Assembly (NCBI GenBank): GCA_012841305.1
Contig: DUVA01000025.1
Coordinates: forward strand, 1 to 34,202
Length of the DNA stretch: 34,202 nucleotides
Source of the DNA: Bacillota bacterium
Lineage (GTDB): Bacteria; Bacillota; SHA-98; UBA4971
Direction of reading: 5' to 3'
Below are positions 15,891-23,808 of this stretch, in pieces (positions within the stretch are counted from its first letter, which is position 1; every line of letters begins with the position of its first letter). Both the position numbers and the translations under genes were made by a program. Under the pieces are notes generated by a model. It did not search any database. It was not told the origin of the DNA and saw nothing but the letters and a program-made list of their open reading frames with translations.

Positions 15891-17030
15891 TTACATCCCT
15901 CCCCCTGCAATTGCCACAATGCGCCGGGCAGCGTCAACCATGGTATCTGCTGTCACCACAGGTGTATCGCGGAGGAGAGCCCGTCCTTCCTTCTCTCTGG
16001 TGCCAACCAACCGCACAACGACCGGAAGATCCAGGTTTACGCTTTCAATAGCTTTAAGGAGGCCTTGCGCTACCTCATCACAGCGAGTTATACCGCCGAA
16101 TACATTGATGAGGATTGCCTTAACACCTTTGTCCATGAGGATAAGTTCCAAGGCGTTTTGGACTACTTCCGCCCTTGCACCTCCACCAATATCAAGGAAA
16201 TTCGCAGCTTCTCCGCCTTCAGCCTTGATAGCGTCAATTGTCGCCATCACGAGGCCTGCCCCGTTTCCGATAACCCCTATATCGCCATTGAGCTTCACAT
16301 ATGTAAGCCTTCTCCTCCTGGCCTCCTGCTCTAAGGGGTCATCGCCTTCCGCCTCCCAGAGGCCCCCGTACCCGGGATGCCTGAAAAGAGCATTGTCATC
16401 TAAGGTAATCTTGGCATCAGCAGCAACTACTTTTCCATCCTTTGTCAGCATGAGAGGGTTGATTTCAGCAAGCTCAGCGTCTTCCTCTACAAACAAGCGG
16501 AACAAAGAAGAAAAGTACCCGCCAACCTGAGCAACTGCGCTTCCGTCAAAACCCGCTGCCAAAGCTAAGGCCCTTGCCTGCCACGGCATAAAGCCTTCTT
16601 TCGGAGTCGACCATACCTTAGCGATTTTCTCAGGGGTCTTGGCAGCGACTTCCTCAATGTCGACCCCGCCTTCACTGCTGGCTATGATCGCAATTGATTT
16701 TCGTGACCTGTCAATCGTCACTCCCAAATAGTACTCCTTCACCGCTTCGACAGCCTGTTCCACCAGGACTTTCCGGACAGTAAGCCCCTTTATGTTCATC
16801 CCGAGAATCCGCGAAGCCGCGTCCCTGGCTTCCTCGGCGGTCTTCACCACACTGATGCCGCCTGCCTTACCCCGCCCACCGACGTGGACCTGGGCTTTCA
16901 CTACAGCATGTCCTTGCAGCTCAGACGCGATTTCATAAGCCTCATCCGGGGTCTCTGCAACCCTTCCGTGAGGAGTAGCAATTCCGTAGCGCCGCATAAT
17001 CTCCTTTGCTTGATACTCATGTAGTTTCAT
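15891..17030 (-). CDS. sucC: succinyl-CoA ligase [ADP-forming], beta subunit
   Basis: This 379-aa ATP-grasp subunit binds the nucleotide and succinate. The start [17 protein letters not shown] is the family signature; [13 protein letters not shown] is the nucleotide-binding loop, and [10 protein letters not shown] and [17 protein letters not shown] belong to the C-terminal CoA-ligase domain. The track start (17069) was rejected because the ATG at 17030 gives the conserved N-terminus; it overlaps the korC stop by 14 bases, which implies translational coupling. With Kor upstream, the pair would convert 2-oxoglutarate to succinate with ATP formation, or run the reverse reductively. Confidence 0.96.
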   Translation of the reverse strand: MKLHEYQAKEIMRRYGIATPHGRVAETPDEAYEIASELQGHAVVKAQVHVGGRGKAGGISVVKTAEEARDAASRILGMNIKGLTVRKVLVEQAVEAVKEYYLGVTIDRSRKSIAIIASSEGGVDIEEVAAKTPEKIAKVWSTPKEGFMPWQARALALAAGFDGSAVAQVGGYFSSLFRLFVEEDAELAEINPLMLTKDGKVVAADAKITLDDNALFRHPGYGGLWEAEGDDPLEQEARRRRLTYVKLNGDIGVIGNGAGLVMATIDAIKAEGGEAANFLDIGGGARAEVVQNALELILMDKGVKAILINVFGGITRCDEVAQGLLKAIESVNLDLPVVVRLVGTREKEGRALLRDTPVVTADTMVDAARRIVAIAGGGM

Positions 17031-17583
17031 GTCTAGCTCTTGCCTCCCTCCCCTTTTCGAGGCCGACATTGAATGCCTTCATGTTCAGCTCTTCAGTGCC
17101 TCGCGGGACTCTGGCGAGAATTGCCTGCTCCATCGCTTCAGGCGTCACCACGCCGGTTGCCCCCACAAGCGCGCCGAGGGCTACGACATTAGCCACTACC
17201 TGCCTACCCACATCATGTCTTGCGATTTCGGTAATGGATAGAGTTACAACGGCAGCGCCTTCCACAGAGGGTATGGAGCTCACGTTAGTATCGTCCACAA
17301 GGACGATCCCGCCTGGCCTCACCTGGTGCCCGTATCTGTCGCATGCCTGCTGAGACATGACTAGAACAACGTCAGGGGAAGTGACTTTAGGGTAGTCTAT
17401 TGCGTCATCCGAGATTATTACCTCAGCCCGGCTGGCGCCTCCGCGCGCCTCAGGCCCGTATGACTGTGTCTGGATCACCTCATGGCCGTCATAGACACCT
17501 GCAGCCTCAGCCAGGATTATGCCTGCGAGAATCAAACCTTGTCCTCCGGTTCCTGAAAGCCGAATTTCCTTATACATTGTCAT
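17017..17583 (-). CDS. korC: 2-oxoglutarate:ferredoxin oxidoreductase, gamma subunit
   Basis: The 188-aa product is the gamma subunit of the 2-oxoacid:ferredoxin oxidoreductase family. IRLSGTGGQGLILAGIILAEAA at the N-terminus and QTQSYGPEARGGASRAEVIIS are the family signatures. The gamma domain contacts CoA and the catalytic subunits. The ATG at 17583 lies inside the korB 3' end (14-base overlap) after AAGGAG; another ATG two codons on is equally placed. The KorD-A-B-C order and the sucCD neighbour favour 2-oxoglutarate as substrate rather than pyruvate or a branched-chain oxoacid. Confidence 0.93.
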   Translation of the reverse strand: MTMYKEIRLSGTGGQGLILAGIILAEAAGVYDGHEVIQTQSYGPEARGGASRAEVIISDDAIDYPKVTSPDVVLVMSQQACDRYGHQVRPGGIVLVDDTNVSSIPSVEGAAVVTLSITEIARHDVGRQVVANVVALGALVGATGVVTPEAMEQAILARVPRGTEELNMKAFNVGLEKGREARARHETT

Positions 17584-18400
17584 CAGTCTCCTTGGTAGCG
17601 GCTTCGATTATCGCCTCGTAGCGCTTAGTATATTCAGGCCTGATCCTTGTTCCAATCTCGCCGATAATGAACTTGTCAGCCATTTCCTCAGGTGAGAGCC
17701 GGGACGCAGCCTTCTTTGTCACCGCATGCTCTTTTTGCCAGTCCAACATAACCAAAGCATTTCTCATCTTGTTGCGGCGTCCGAAATATGTAGGACACTG
17801 AGAGACAGCCTCCACAAACGCAAACCCGTCTGTGGCTATCGCCTTAGCTATCAACCGTGAAAGGGGCCCGGCATGGTACGCGGTTCCTCGTCCCACAAAA
17901 CTAGCGCCCGCAGCAAACACCAGATCGCACAAATCAAAAGGCTCCTCTATGTTGCCGTAAGGTGCAGTCGTTGCCATTTTCCCGGTGGGAGTCATAGGGG
18001 AATACTGGCCGCTTGTCATCCCGTAGATGCTATTATTGAAGCATATTGTTGTAACGTTGATATTCCGCCTGGCTGCATGTATTAGGTGGTTCCCGCCGAT
18101 TGCAGCAAGGTCCCCGTCCCCAGCCAGCACAATCACGTCAAGGTTAGGCTTCATCATTTTGATGCCTGTCGCAAAAGCCAACGCCCTGCCATGAGTTGTG
18201 TGGAGGGTATCAAAATCAAGATAACCCGGAGCTCTGGATGCGCACCCGATCCCTGATACTACACAGACATTGTTCTTATCCAGATCCAATGAATCAATGG
18301 CCCGAAGGACCGCGCCCATCACTATCCCGTGGCCACAGCCTTCACACCAGATATGCGGCATTTTATCCGCTCTGAGATAGTAGGTAATAGGTCTTGCCAT
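17570..18400 (-). CDS. korB: 2-oxoglutarate:ferredoxin oxidoreductase, beta (TPP-binding) subunit
   Basis: The 276-aa beta subunit binds thiamine diphosphate and an iron-sulfur cluster. It shows HIWCEGCGHGIVMGA and GIGCAS (cluster cysteines), HGRALAFATGIKM, and the TPP motif GDGDLAAIGGNH ... NNSIYGMTSGQYSPMTPTG, all standard for the family. The ATG has AAGGAGG within the end of korA, with a 3-bp gap between the genes. It transfers electrons from oxidative decarboxylation of the 2-oxoacid to ferredoxin; the reaction is reversible and also used for CO2 fixation in the reductive TCA cycle. Confidence 0.95.
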   Translation of the reverse strand: MARPITYYLRADKMPHIWCEGCGHGIVMGAVLRAIDSLDLDKNNVCVVSGIGCASRAPGYLDFDTLHTTHGRALAFATGIKMMKPNLDVIVLAGDGDLAAIGGNHLIHAARRNINVTTICFNNSIYGMTSGQYSPMTPTGKMATTAPYGNIEEPFDLCDLVFAAGASFVGRGTAYHAGPLSRLIAKAIATDGFAFVEAVSQCPTYFGRRNKMRNALVMLDWQKEHAVTKKAASRLSPEEMADKFIIGEIGTRIRPEYTKRYEAIIEAATKETDDNV

Positions 18401-18403
18401 GTT

Positions 18404-19546
18404 CTATACCTCCTTCAGCGCAGTGAGGATTTGGTCCGGGGAAATGGGCTCTGCATCGACCCTGGTAAGGCTTATGACTTTCGTCTTGCCCTTGGAAGCC
18501 CGCTCAACCTCACGGACTAATTGCCCCATGTTCATCTCAGGGACAATTATTGCTCTCACTTTTGACGCGATTCTTTCCACATGTTCTTCTGGAAATGGCC
18601 ATAATGTCTTCGCTTTTAGGAGGCCTGCCGAGATTCCCAAAGCCCGTGCGTCCCGTACCGCCTTCGCGCCTGCACGGGCAGTAATGCCATAGGCGAATAC
18701 TGCGATATCCGCATCTTCAGTCAGGACCTCGTCAACAAAGGTCACCTCTTGTTTCGCCTTATCTATCTTGCTGCACAGACGCCTTATCAGAGCATCCACC
18801 TCAGGCCTTTTCGTCGTAGGGAAGCCTGTCCGGTCGTGGGTCAGGCCGGTTAAGTGGTACCTGTACCCTGTCCCGAAATCCGCCATAGGCGGGACCACGC
18901 CATCCCCTGCATCAGCGTCAAACGGGAGGTAATCTTCAGGTTTACAGGTAGGACGCAGCCTGTTGACTATCTTTAACTCACCGGAATCAGGAATCACAAC
19001 CTTCTCACGCATGTGTCCGATGCCTTCATCCATAAGGAATACTACAGGAATTCTCCATCGCTCCGATATATTAAATGCCTCAACTATCAAAGTATAAGTC
19101 TCTGCAACGGATGTCGGACACAAGACAACAACAGGATGGTCCCCGTGTGTTCCCCACCTGGCTTGCATGACATCTGCCTGGGAGGGAGCAGTGGGGACTC
19201 CGGTACTTGGCCCGACCCTCATAACATTCACAATAACGCATGGGACCTCTGCGATAGCGGCAAACCCAATACTCTCCTGCTTAAGAGAAAACCCAGGCCC
19301 GCTCGTGGCAGTCATTGATTTCACTCCTGTGAGTGAGGCCCCGATTATCGCTGATATGCTTGCGATTTCATCTTCCATCTGTATAAACTTCCCGCCGACT
19401 TTCGGGAGTATCGCCGCCAATTCCTCCGCAATTTCCGTTGAAGGAGTTATGGGGTACCCGGCAAAGAACCGGAGGCCTGCTGCAACAGCCCCTTCGGCGC
19501 ATGCCTCATTACCTTGCATCAATCTTATCTTCGTCTTACTTTCCAT
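18404..19546 (-). CDS. korA: 2-oxoglutarate:ferredoxin oxidoreductase, alpha subunit
   Basis: The 380-aa alpha subunit has the pyrimidine-binding and core domains of the enzyme: GLRFFAGYPITPSTEIAEEL near the N-terminus, TATSGPGFSLKQESIGFA, MRVGPSTGVPTAPSQADVMQ, and the C-terminal core IIVPEMNMGQLVREVER. The start was moved to the ATG at 19546 (track 19591): GGGAGGTAG precedes it and the next residues match the family (MESKTKIRLMQGNEACAEGA). It overlaps the ferredoxin-like korD by 11 bases. The length is typical of the split, four-subunit form. Confidence 0.95.
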   Translation of the reverse strand: MESKTKIRLMQGNEACAEGAVAAGLRFFAGYPITPSTEIAEELAAILPKVGGKFIQMEDEIASISAIIGASLTGVKSMTATSGPGFSLKQESIGFAAIAEVPCVIVNVMRVGPSTGVPTAPSQADVMQARWGTHGDHPVVVLCPTSVAETYTLIVEAFNISERWRIPVVFLMDEGIGHMREKVVIPDSGELKIVNRLRPTCKPEDYLPFDADAGDGVVPPMADFGTGYRYHLTGLTHDRTGFPTTKRPEVDALIRRLCSKIDKAKQEVTFVDEVLTEDADIAVFAYGITARAGAKAVRDARALGISAGLLKAKTLWPFPEEHVERIASKVRAIIVPEMNMGQLVREVERASKGKTKVISLTRVDAEPISPDQILTALKEV

Positions 19547-19820
19547 CGACACTACCTCCCCGGGTACCGGATCTCTCTTTCTTCCTGTCACCGGCAGGCA
19601 CCACTTGGATAGCTAAATCCGGACACATAATCTCACAGATTCCACATCTCGTACAGTCTTCCTCACGCGCTACCTGCGCCTTTCCCCCCTCAGGCCTCTC
19701 CAACACATTCTTCGGACAGAACGAGACGCAAATATCGCATCCCTTGCACCATGTGTCGTTGATAATCACCGGCCCGCTGTTTCCATTCACAGCCGGACCG
19801 GCATTACCTGACTTTTGCAT
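19536..19820 (-). CDS. korD: 2-oxoglutarate:ferredoxin oxidoreductase, delta (ferredoxin-like) subunit
   Basis: This 94-aa protein has two 4Fe-4S motifs, CKGCDICVSFCPK and CTRCGICEIMCPD, the usual delta subunit that relays electrons to free ferredoxin. It starts at ATG 19820 (the track's GTG at 19826 is two codons upstream), after AAAGGTGG. The N-terminus of about 20 residues is polar and the C-tail is basic. It lies 42 bp downstream of the flavoprotein gene and overlaps korA. Confidence 0.93.
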   Translation of the reverse strand: MQKSGNAGPAVNGNSGPVIINDTWCKGCDICVSFCPKNVLERPEGGKAQVAREEDCTRCGICEIMCPDLAIQVVPAGDRKKERSGTRGGSVDGK

Positions 19821-19862
19821 TAACACTCGCCACCTTTGTTTTATGATTCAGAGACACTTATC

Positions 19863-21500
19863 TCAAACTGCCGGATCAGCGCCGGGAACAGATTGGTAAC
19901 GCGTGTAAGGAGGCAAGAGCATAGGTGAGATCTTGTCTTTCGCAAGCCCTGCTTCCTCCAGTTCCTTGTGATACCTTGATACATGAGCCAGCGAGAGAAG
20001 CCCGGGTTTCACATGTCGTGCCCTCTCCGAGGCAGCGATACCTGCTCGCCTGCCGAATACCACGACGTCAAGGAGAGAGTTCCCCATGAGCCGGTTCCGT
20101 CCGTGGACTCCGCCGGAAGTCTCACCTGCAACGAATAAATTCTCTACTGTAGTGACTCCGGTGTCATCCCTTATGTCGACCCCGCCATTTTGATAATGCA
20201 ATGTAGGGAAGACTATGATAGGTGTTTTTCTCATGTCAATGCCAAACCTTGCATACTGGCGATACATGGCAGGCAAGGATCGGAGAATCGTGCCCTCCCC
20301 GTGAATCTTCTCTATCATGGGAGAATCCAACCACACCCCGGGCTGTCCGGTTTCTGTGACAATCCCCTTCTTCCTCTCAAGGCACTCACGAATTATGGCG
20401 CTTGAAACCGCGTCTCTGGTCTCTAAGGGGTACACGAACTGCTCACCGTAGGTATTAACCAGTTGTGCCCCGAGGCCCCGCACCTTCTCAGTAATGAGAA
20501 GGCCGACAATCTGCTCAGGGTAAGCAGCACCCGTTGGATGGAACTGAGTCGCGTCAAGGAAAACTAAGCGTCCGCCTAATCTATAAGCCATAACCAGTCC
20601 GTCTGCAGTCGCGCCATAGTGATTGGTGGTCGGGAAATCGTCAATATGAAGCCGTCCGAACCCACCTGTAGAAACCACAACGGTCTTGGCACGGACCACA
20701 AAGAATTCCTTGGTTTCGAGATTCATAAGGACCGCCCCTCGGCACGTGCCTTCACCGTCAGACAAAAGCTCTACAGCAGGGGAGAATTCCAATACAGGGA
20801 TTTCCCTGTTTCTCACTTCGTCCCTCAAAGTGCGCATTATTTCTGCGCCCGAATAGTCCCTTGCAGCGTGCATGCGCTTTCTACATGTGCCGCCGCCGTG
20901 CTGGGTGACCATGGTTCCATCAGGTTCTTTGTCGAACATGCACCCCAGGTCTTCAAGCCACTTTATTACCAACGGAGCGTCATAGACAAGGGCCTTCACA
21001 AGCTCCGGCTTGTTGGCGAAACCTCCTCCGCCCATTACGTCAAGATAATGAAGGTTCGGCGAATCATGGGCCTTATCTGCAGCCTGAATCCCGCCTTGGG
21101 CCATCATGGTATTGGCGTCACCGAGCCTCAGTTTCGTCGCCAATAGGACGTTTGCCCCACAAGCATTCGCCATGAGCGCAGCAGATGCGCCTGCACCGCC
21201 TCCGCCTATGATCAGCACATCAACATCGTAATCTATCTTGTCTAAGGGAAACTTGTCCGGATCCAGCCTGCTCCAGGATTCTAAAACGTCTACAAGCTCA
21301 TGAGGCATGACTGCTCCCCTAGAGACACCGACCTTGATGGGACGCATTGTATCAGGACGATAGTCCGGATGAAAGTTCTCAAGAAGCTGTTGCTTTTCTT
21401 CAGGGGTGAGTCGTGCGTGCCTTTCATCATACCGTCTCTGCCGGGTGGCTTCCACAGCCTGGATCAACTCGTGCATTTTCGGGGTATAAGACACATTCAT
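19863..21500 (-). CDS. frdA: fumarate reductase/succinate dehydrogenase flavoprotein subunit (soluble type)
   Basis: The 545-aa product belongs to the FAD-binding FrdA/SdhA/NadB family. It has a 90-residue N-terminal extension, then the Rossmann motif VLIIGGGGAGASAALMA, AQGGIQAA, the substrate region DATQFHPTG, the catalytic-arginine region TRDAVSSAII and GRNRLMGNSLLDVVVFGRRAG near the end. At the position where SdhA and FrdA carry the histidine that binds FAD covalently (HTVxAQGG), this protein has Asn (about N130, NTMMAQGG), so FAD is probably non-covalent. No membrane-anchor gene is nearby. The ATG at 21500 touches its GGAGGGG; a GTG two codons on (21494) has better spacing. NadB or another fumarate-type reductase are the alternatives, disfavoured by the partner gene. 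Confidence 0.9.
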   Translation of the reverse strand: MNVSYTPKMHELIQAVEATRQRRYDERHARLTPEEKQQLLENFHPDYRPDTMRPIKVGVSRGAVMPHELVDVLESWSRLDPDKFPLDKIDYDVDVLIIGGGGAGASAALMANACGANVLLATKLRLGDANTMMAQGGIQAADKAHDSPNLHYLDVMGGGGFANKPELVKALVYDAPLVIKWLEDLGCMFDKEPDGTMVTQHGGGTCRKRMHAARDYSGAEIMRTLRDEVRNREIPVLEFSPAVELLSDGEGTCRGAVLMNLETKEFFVVRAKTVVVSTGGFGRLHIDDFPTTNHYGATADGLVMAYRLGGRLVFLDATQFHPTGAAYPEQIVGLLITEKVRGLGAQLVNTYGEQFVYPLETRDAVSSAIIRECLERKKGIVTETGQPGVWLDSPMIEKIHGEGTILRSLPAMYRQYARFGIDMRKTPIIVFPTLHYQNGGVDIRDDTGVTTVENLFVAGETSGGVHGRNRLMGNSLLDVVVFGRRAGIAASERARHVKPGLLSLAHVSRYHKELEEAGLAKDKISPMLLPPYTRYQSVPGADPAV

Positions 21501-21507
21501 CCCCTCC

Positions 21508-22188
21508 CTACTCAGGCTCGATGTCCCTCTGGTTATAGAGGGCTTCAAGTTCTGCCCGGTCAAGTTTCGTCATTTCGTCGAGGCTTTGGTCAAATGCCCC
21601 ATCCAGGATCTCCCCGACCCGGGACGCGAGATGCTTTGCCCTTGGCGCCACATGCCTCGCGTAGAGTCTTCTTGTAAGGATCGCAATGTTATACTGGACA
21701 GTCTCCGCCGGGCAGCGCGCTGCGCACAAACCACACATTAAACAGTCAAAAGACATGTCTGCAGCTCTGGTAATGTCTCCTCTCATTGCGGCTGCCATAT
21801 AATTCATGACATCCAGGTCTTGGGGGCATGCCTTGGTGCAAGTATTGCACCCTAGGCATCGTGTAAGCTCAGGATATAGTTTTACTACATCGCTCAGGAC
21901 AGGACGGAGCTTCTCCACGTCATAGGTAGCCTTATTCGCAGGGAAAACAGGTATTTGAGTCAGGTACATGCCGTCCTCTACCACTGTCTGGCATGCCAGC
22001 CCCACCAGGAGCCTGTAGTCGTCAGGCATTCGGTAGACAGTGCCACATGCGCCGCAGAACCCTCCGCGGCATCCACAACCGCGGATAAACTGATAACCTG
22101 CATACTCCATGGCCTTCATTATTGTAAGGCCTTTTGGAACCTCATAAGCCTTGCCCATAATGAAGATTCTGACTTTCTCTTCTTCCAT
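21508..22188 (-). CDS. fumarate reductase iron-sulfur subunit, 2Fe-2S plus two 4Fe-4S motifs
   Basis: This 226-aa protein has an N-terminal ferredoxin domain with C40-x4-C45-x2-C48 and C66 (GCGCRGGFCGACG), followed by two 4Fe-4S motifs: C111-x2-C-x2-C-x3-C121 (CLGCNTCTKACPQ) and C149-x2-C-x2-C-x3-C159 (CLMCGLCAARCPA). This is the architecture of FrdB/SdhB and of the N-terminal part of thiol:fumarate reductase TfrB. It lacks the C-terminal cysteine-rich CCG domain of TfrB; the cluster supplies that as separate hdrB. Its ATG at 22188 follows AGGGGG; a GTG three codons upstream is possible. The gap to frdA is 7 bp. Confidence 0.88.
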   Translation of the reverse strand: MEEEKVRIFIMGKAYEVPKGLTIMKAMEYAGYQFIRGCGCRGGFCGACGTVYRMPDDYRLLVGLACQTVVEDGMYLTQIPVFPANKATYDVEKLRPVLSDVVKLYPELTRCLGCNTCTKACPQDLDVMNYMAAAMRGDITRAADMSFDCLMCGLCAARCPAETVQYNIAILTRRLYARHVAPRAKHLASRVGEILDGAFDQSLDEMTKLDRAELEALYNQRDIEPE

Positions 22189-22202
22189 CCCCCTCACCCC
22201 CT

Positions 22203-23297
22203 CTACCTGGGCTCAAGCTCTTCTTCCCTAAATGTCGTGAACGGGAGCTGATCCTCTTGGCTTCTGCCGGGGACATACTGAAGAAGGCCTTGGGTCCTTC
22301 CGGCCACCCCGGCAAATAGCGGAAACAACTTAATATTCACAGGGCACGCATCTTCGCACATACCACATGCCACACAAGACAGGGACATATGGTTCATACG
22401 CGTCAAATGATAAAGGAGCGTCTCTCCGGGAATCTTCAGGCCACCCTTCCTGCCTGCCCGCCCCAGGATCTGCCTTGTCTCATAATCAAAGACATCCCCG
22501 TCAAAAATACACTCCCTGCAATAACAAACCGGACATGCCACCCTGCAATTGCGGCAGCCTGTGCATGCTGCCAAAAGCTTGGCGACACCTCCAATTCCTT
22601 CGCCGTCCAGTTCAGCACGGGCCTTCTCGAAAAACTCCCGGTATGCCTTGTCACGCTCTTCCTTAAGCGTGGCAAGAGCGGATTGGCGCTTGCCGGCTAA
22701 GGCATCTCCATTTTCAAATCCCAGCTCTTCTATGACTCCTGCTATACCAGGGTCTAGTTCCGGAGAGAGAGAAACCAGCAAGCCACTTTCATCATCAAGG
22801 CCTATGTGTCCTATGTTGATACCGGGGAAAGCTATGTCAGGCGGGCAAGGATTCAAGCATACCTTGCATGCGTCGCGAAACTGAAGCCTGCCTACGTCAG
22901 AATAGGCTTCTTTGTATTCGTCTCTGTCAACCGTCCCGACACAATCAATACCGATAACCAAAAGATTGTCAGCCTCAGCTTGCTTGAGTTTCACAAGTTC
23001 GACAAGGGCACGGATCTCACACGGTTTGAGCAGGGCGCCGATTCTGCCTCGAGGTTTCTTTGAGACAGCTCGGGCTACAGGAGAAGCTCCGTTAACCGGC
23101 ATCACTCGTGCAAACGGTTCAGCCCTCTTTCTAATGAGCTCCGGATCTTTCGCCATCAGGTACGTGATAACCCCTGGCACAGGCATTACAGGGACAACCA
23201 TAGCATCCACTACGCCGAGCTCGAGCACTTTTGCGAGAAACTCGCCAAGCGCTCTGGCCCTACCTTCTTCTCCGACAGGGATCACAAGGTTATTCAT
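22203..23297 (-). CDS. FrhB/FdhB-family iron-sulfur flavoprotein (4Fe-4S dicluster)
   Basis: The 364-aa protein resembles the beta subunits of F420-reducing hydrogenase and formate dehydrogenase, which hold FAD and pass electrons to Hdr complexes. It has an N-terminal domain with KPCEIRALVELVKL, a central CKVCLNPCPPD, CTGCRNCRVACPVCYCREC and a C-terminal CVACGMCEDACPVNI. It sits between mvhD and the fumarate reductase genes. In related systems this protein links a dehydrogenase to MvhD and HdrA. The electron carrier it uses here (ferredoxin, NAD(P)H, F420 or the fumarate reductase itself) is not evident. The start is ATG 23297; a GTG (23309) is four codons upstream. Confidence 0.82.
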   Translation of the reverse strand: MNNLVIPVGEEGRARALGEFLAKVLELGVVDAMVVPVMPVPGVITYLMAKDPELIRKRAEPFARVMPVNGASPVARAVSKKPRGRIGALLKPCEIRALVELVKLKQAEADNLLVIGIDCVGTVDRDEYKEAYSDVGRLQFRDACKVCLNPCPPDIAFPGINIGHIGLDDESGLLVSLSPELDPGIAGVIEELGFENGDALAGKRQSALATLKEERDKAYREFFEKARAELDGEGIGGVAKLLAACTGCRNCRVACPVCYCRECIFDGDVFDYETRQILGRAGRKGGLKIPGETLLYHLTRMNHMSLSCVACGMCEDACPVNIKLFPLFAGVAGRTQGLLQYVPGRSQEDQLPFTTFREEELEPR

Positions 23298-23336
23298 GGC
23301 TGACGTCACACCCCGATCTGGTCATCCGGACCGCTT

Positions 23337-23768
23337 TCACGTAAACCATATAGCCTTTGCAGGATTGGGACCCAGTGTCTTTAGAGAATCAACCATCTCT
23401 CTGACGGTTTCTGCAAACAGCGCGCCTTCACTTGCGCTGATGAACCTAAACCACACTCTCTCGCTGCCGATACCTAATTCATCCAAAACTTCTCGCAAAA
23501 CCGCCAAACGGCGTCTGGCTTTGTAGTTCCCGTTAACATAATGGCAGTCACCTGAGTGACATCCACCCACCAGGACTCCGTCCGCACCATCAAGCAGCGC
23601 CTTGAGGATGTACATGGGATCTACTGATCCCGAGCACATGACTCGGATCGGACGTATGTTTGAAGGGTATTGAATCCTCGATACCCCCGCAAGATCAGCC
23701 CCGGTATAAGTGCACCAATTGCACAAGAAAGCGACAATTCTCGGCTCGAAGTCTACGGAAGCCTCCAT
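23337..23768 (-). CDS. mvhD: MvhD-like [2Fe-2S] subunit (Hdr delta)
   Basis: MvhD-family proteins link electron-donating dehydrogenases to HdrA. The 143-aa product shows [13 protein letters not shown], the central [13 protein letters not shown] and [13 protein letters not shown], all conserved cysteine sites of the family. I used the ATG at 23768 (track 23825): GAGGGGG lies just upstream and this removes a 19-residue non-family extension. It begins 40 bp after the stop of the double-length HdrA. Confidence 0.93.
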   Translation of the reverse strand: MEASVDFEPRIVAFLCNWCTYTGADLAGVSRIQYPSNIRPIRVMCSGSVDPMYILKALLDGADGVLVGGCHSGDCHYVNGNYKARRRLAVLREVLDELGIGSERVWFRFISASEGALFAETVREMVDSLKTLGPNPAKAIWFT

Positions 23769-23808
23769 CTCGGTTCCCCCTCTTCCAATCCTCATCTGCC
23801 CTCTTGTA

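Noticed and set aside
22389-22700. Plus-strand cysteine-rich ORFs opposite the FrhB-like gene
   Set aside because: They are complementary-strand shadows of a cysteine-motif-rich gene with clear family matches on the minus strand.
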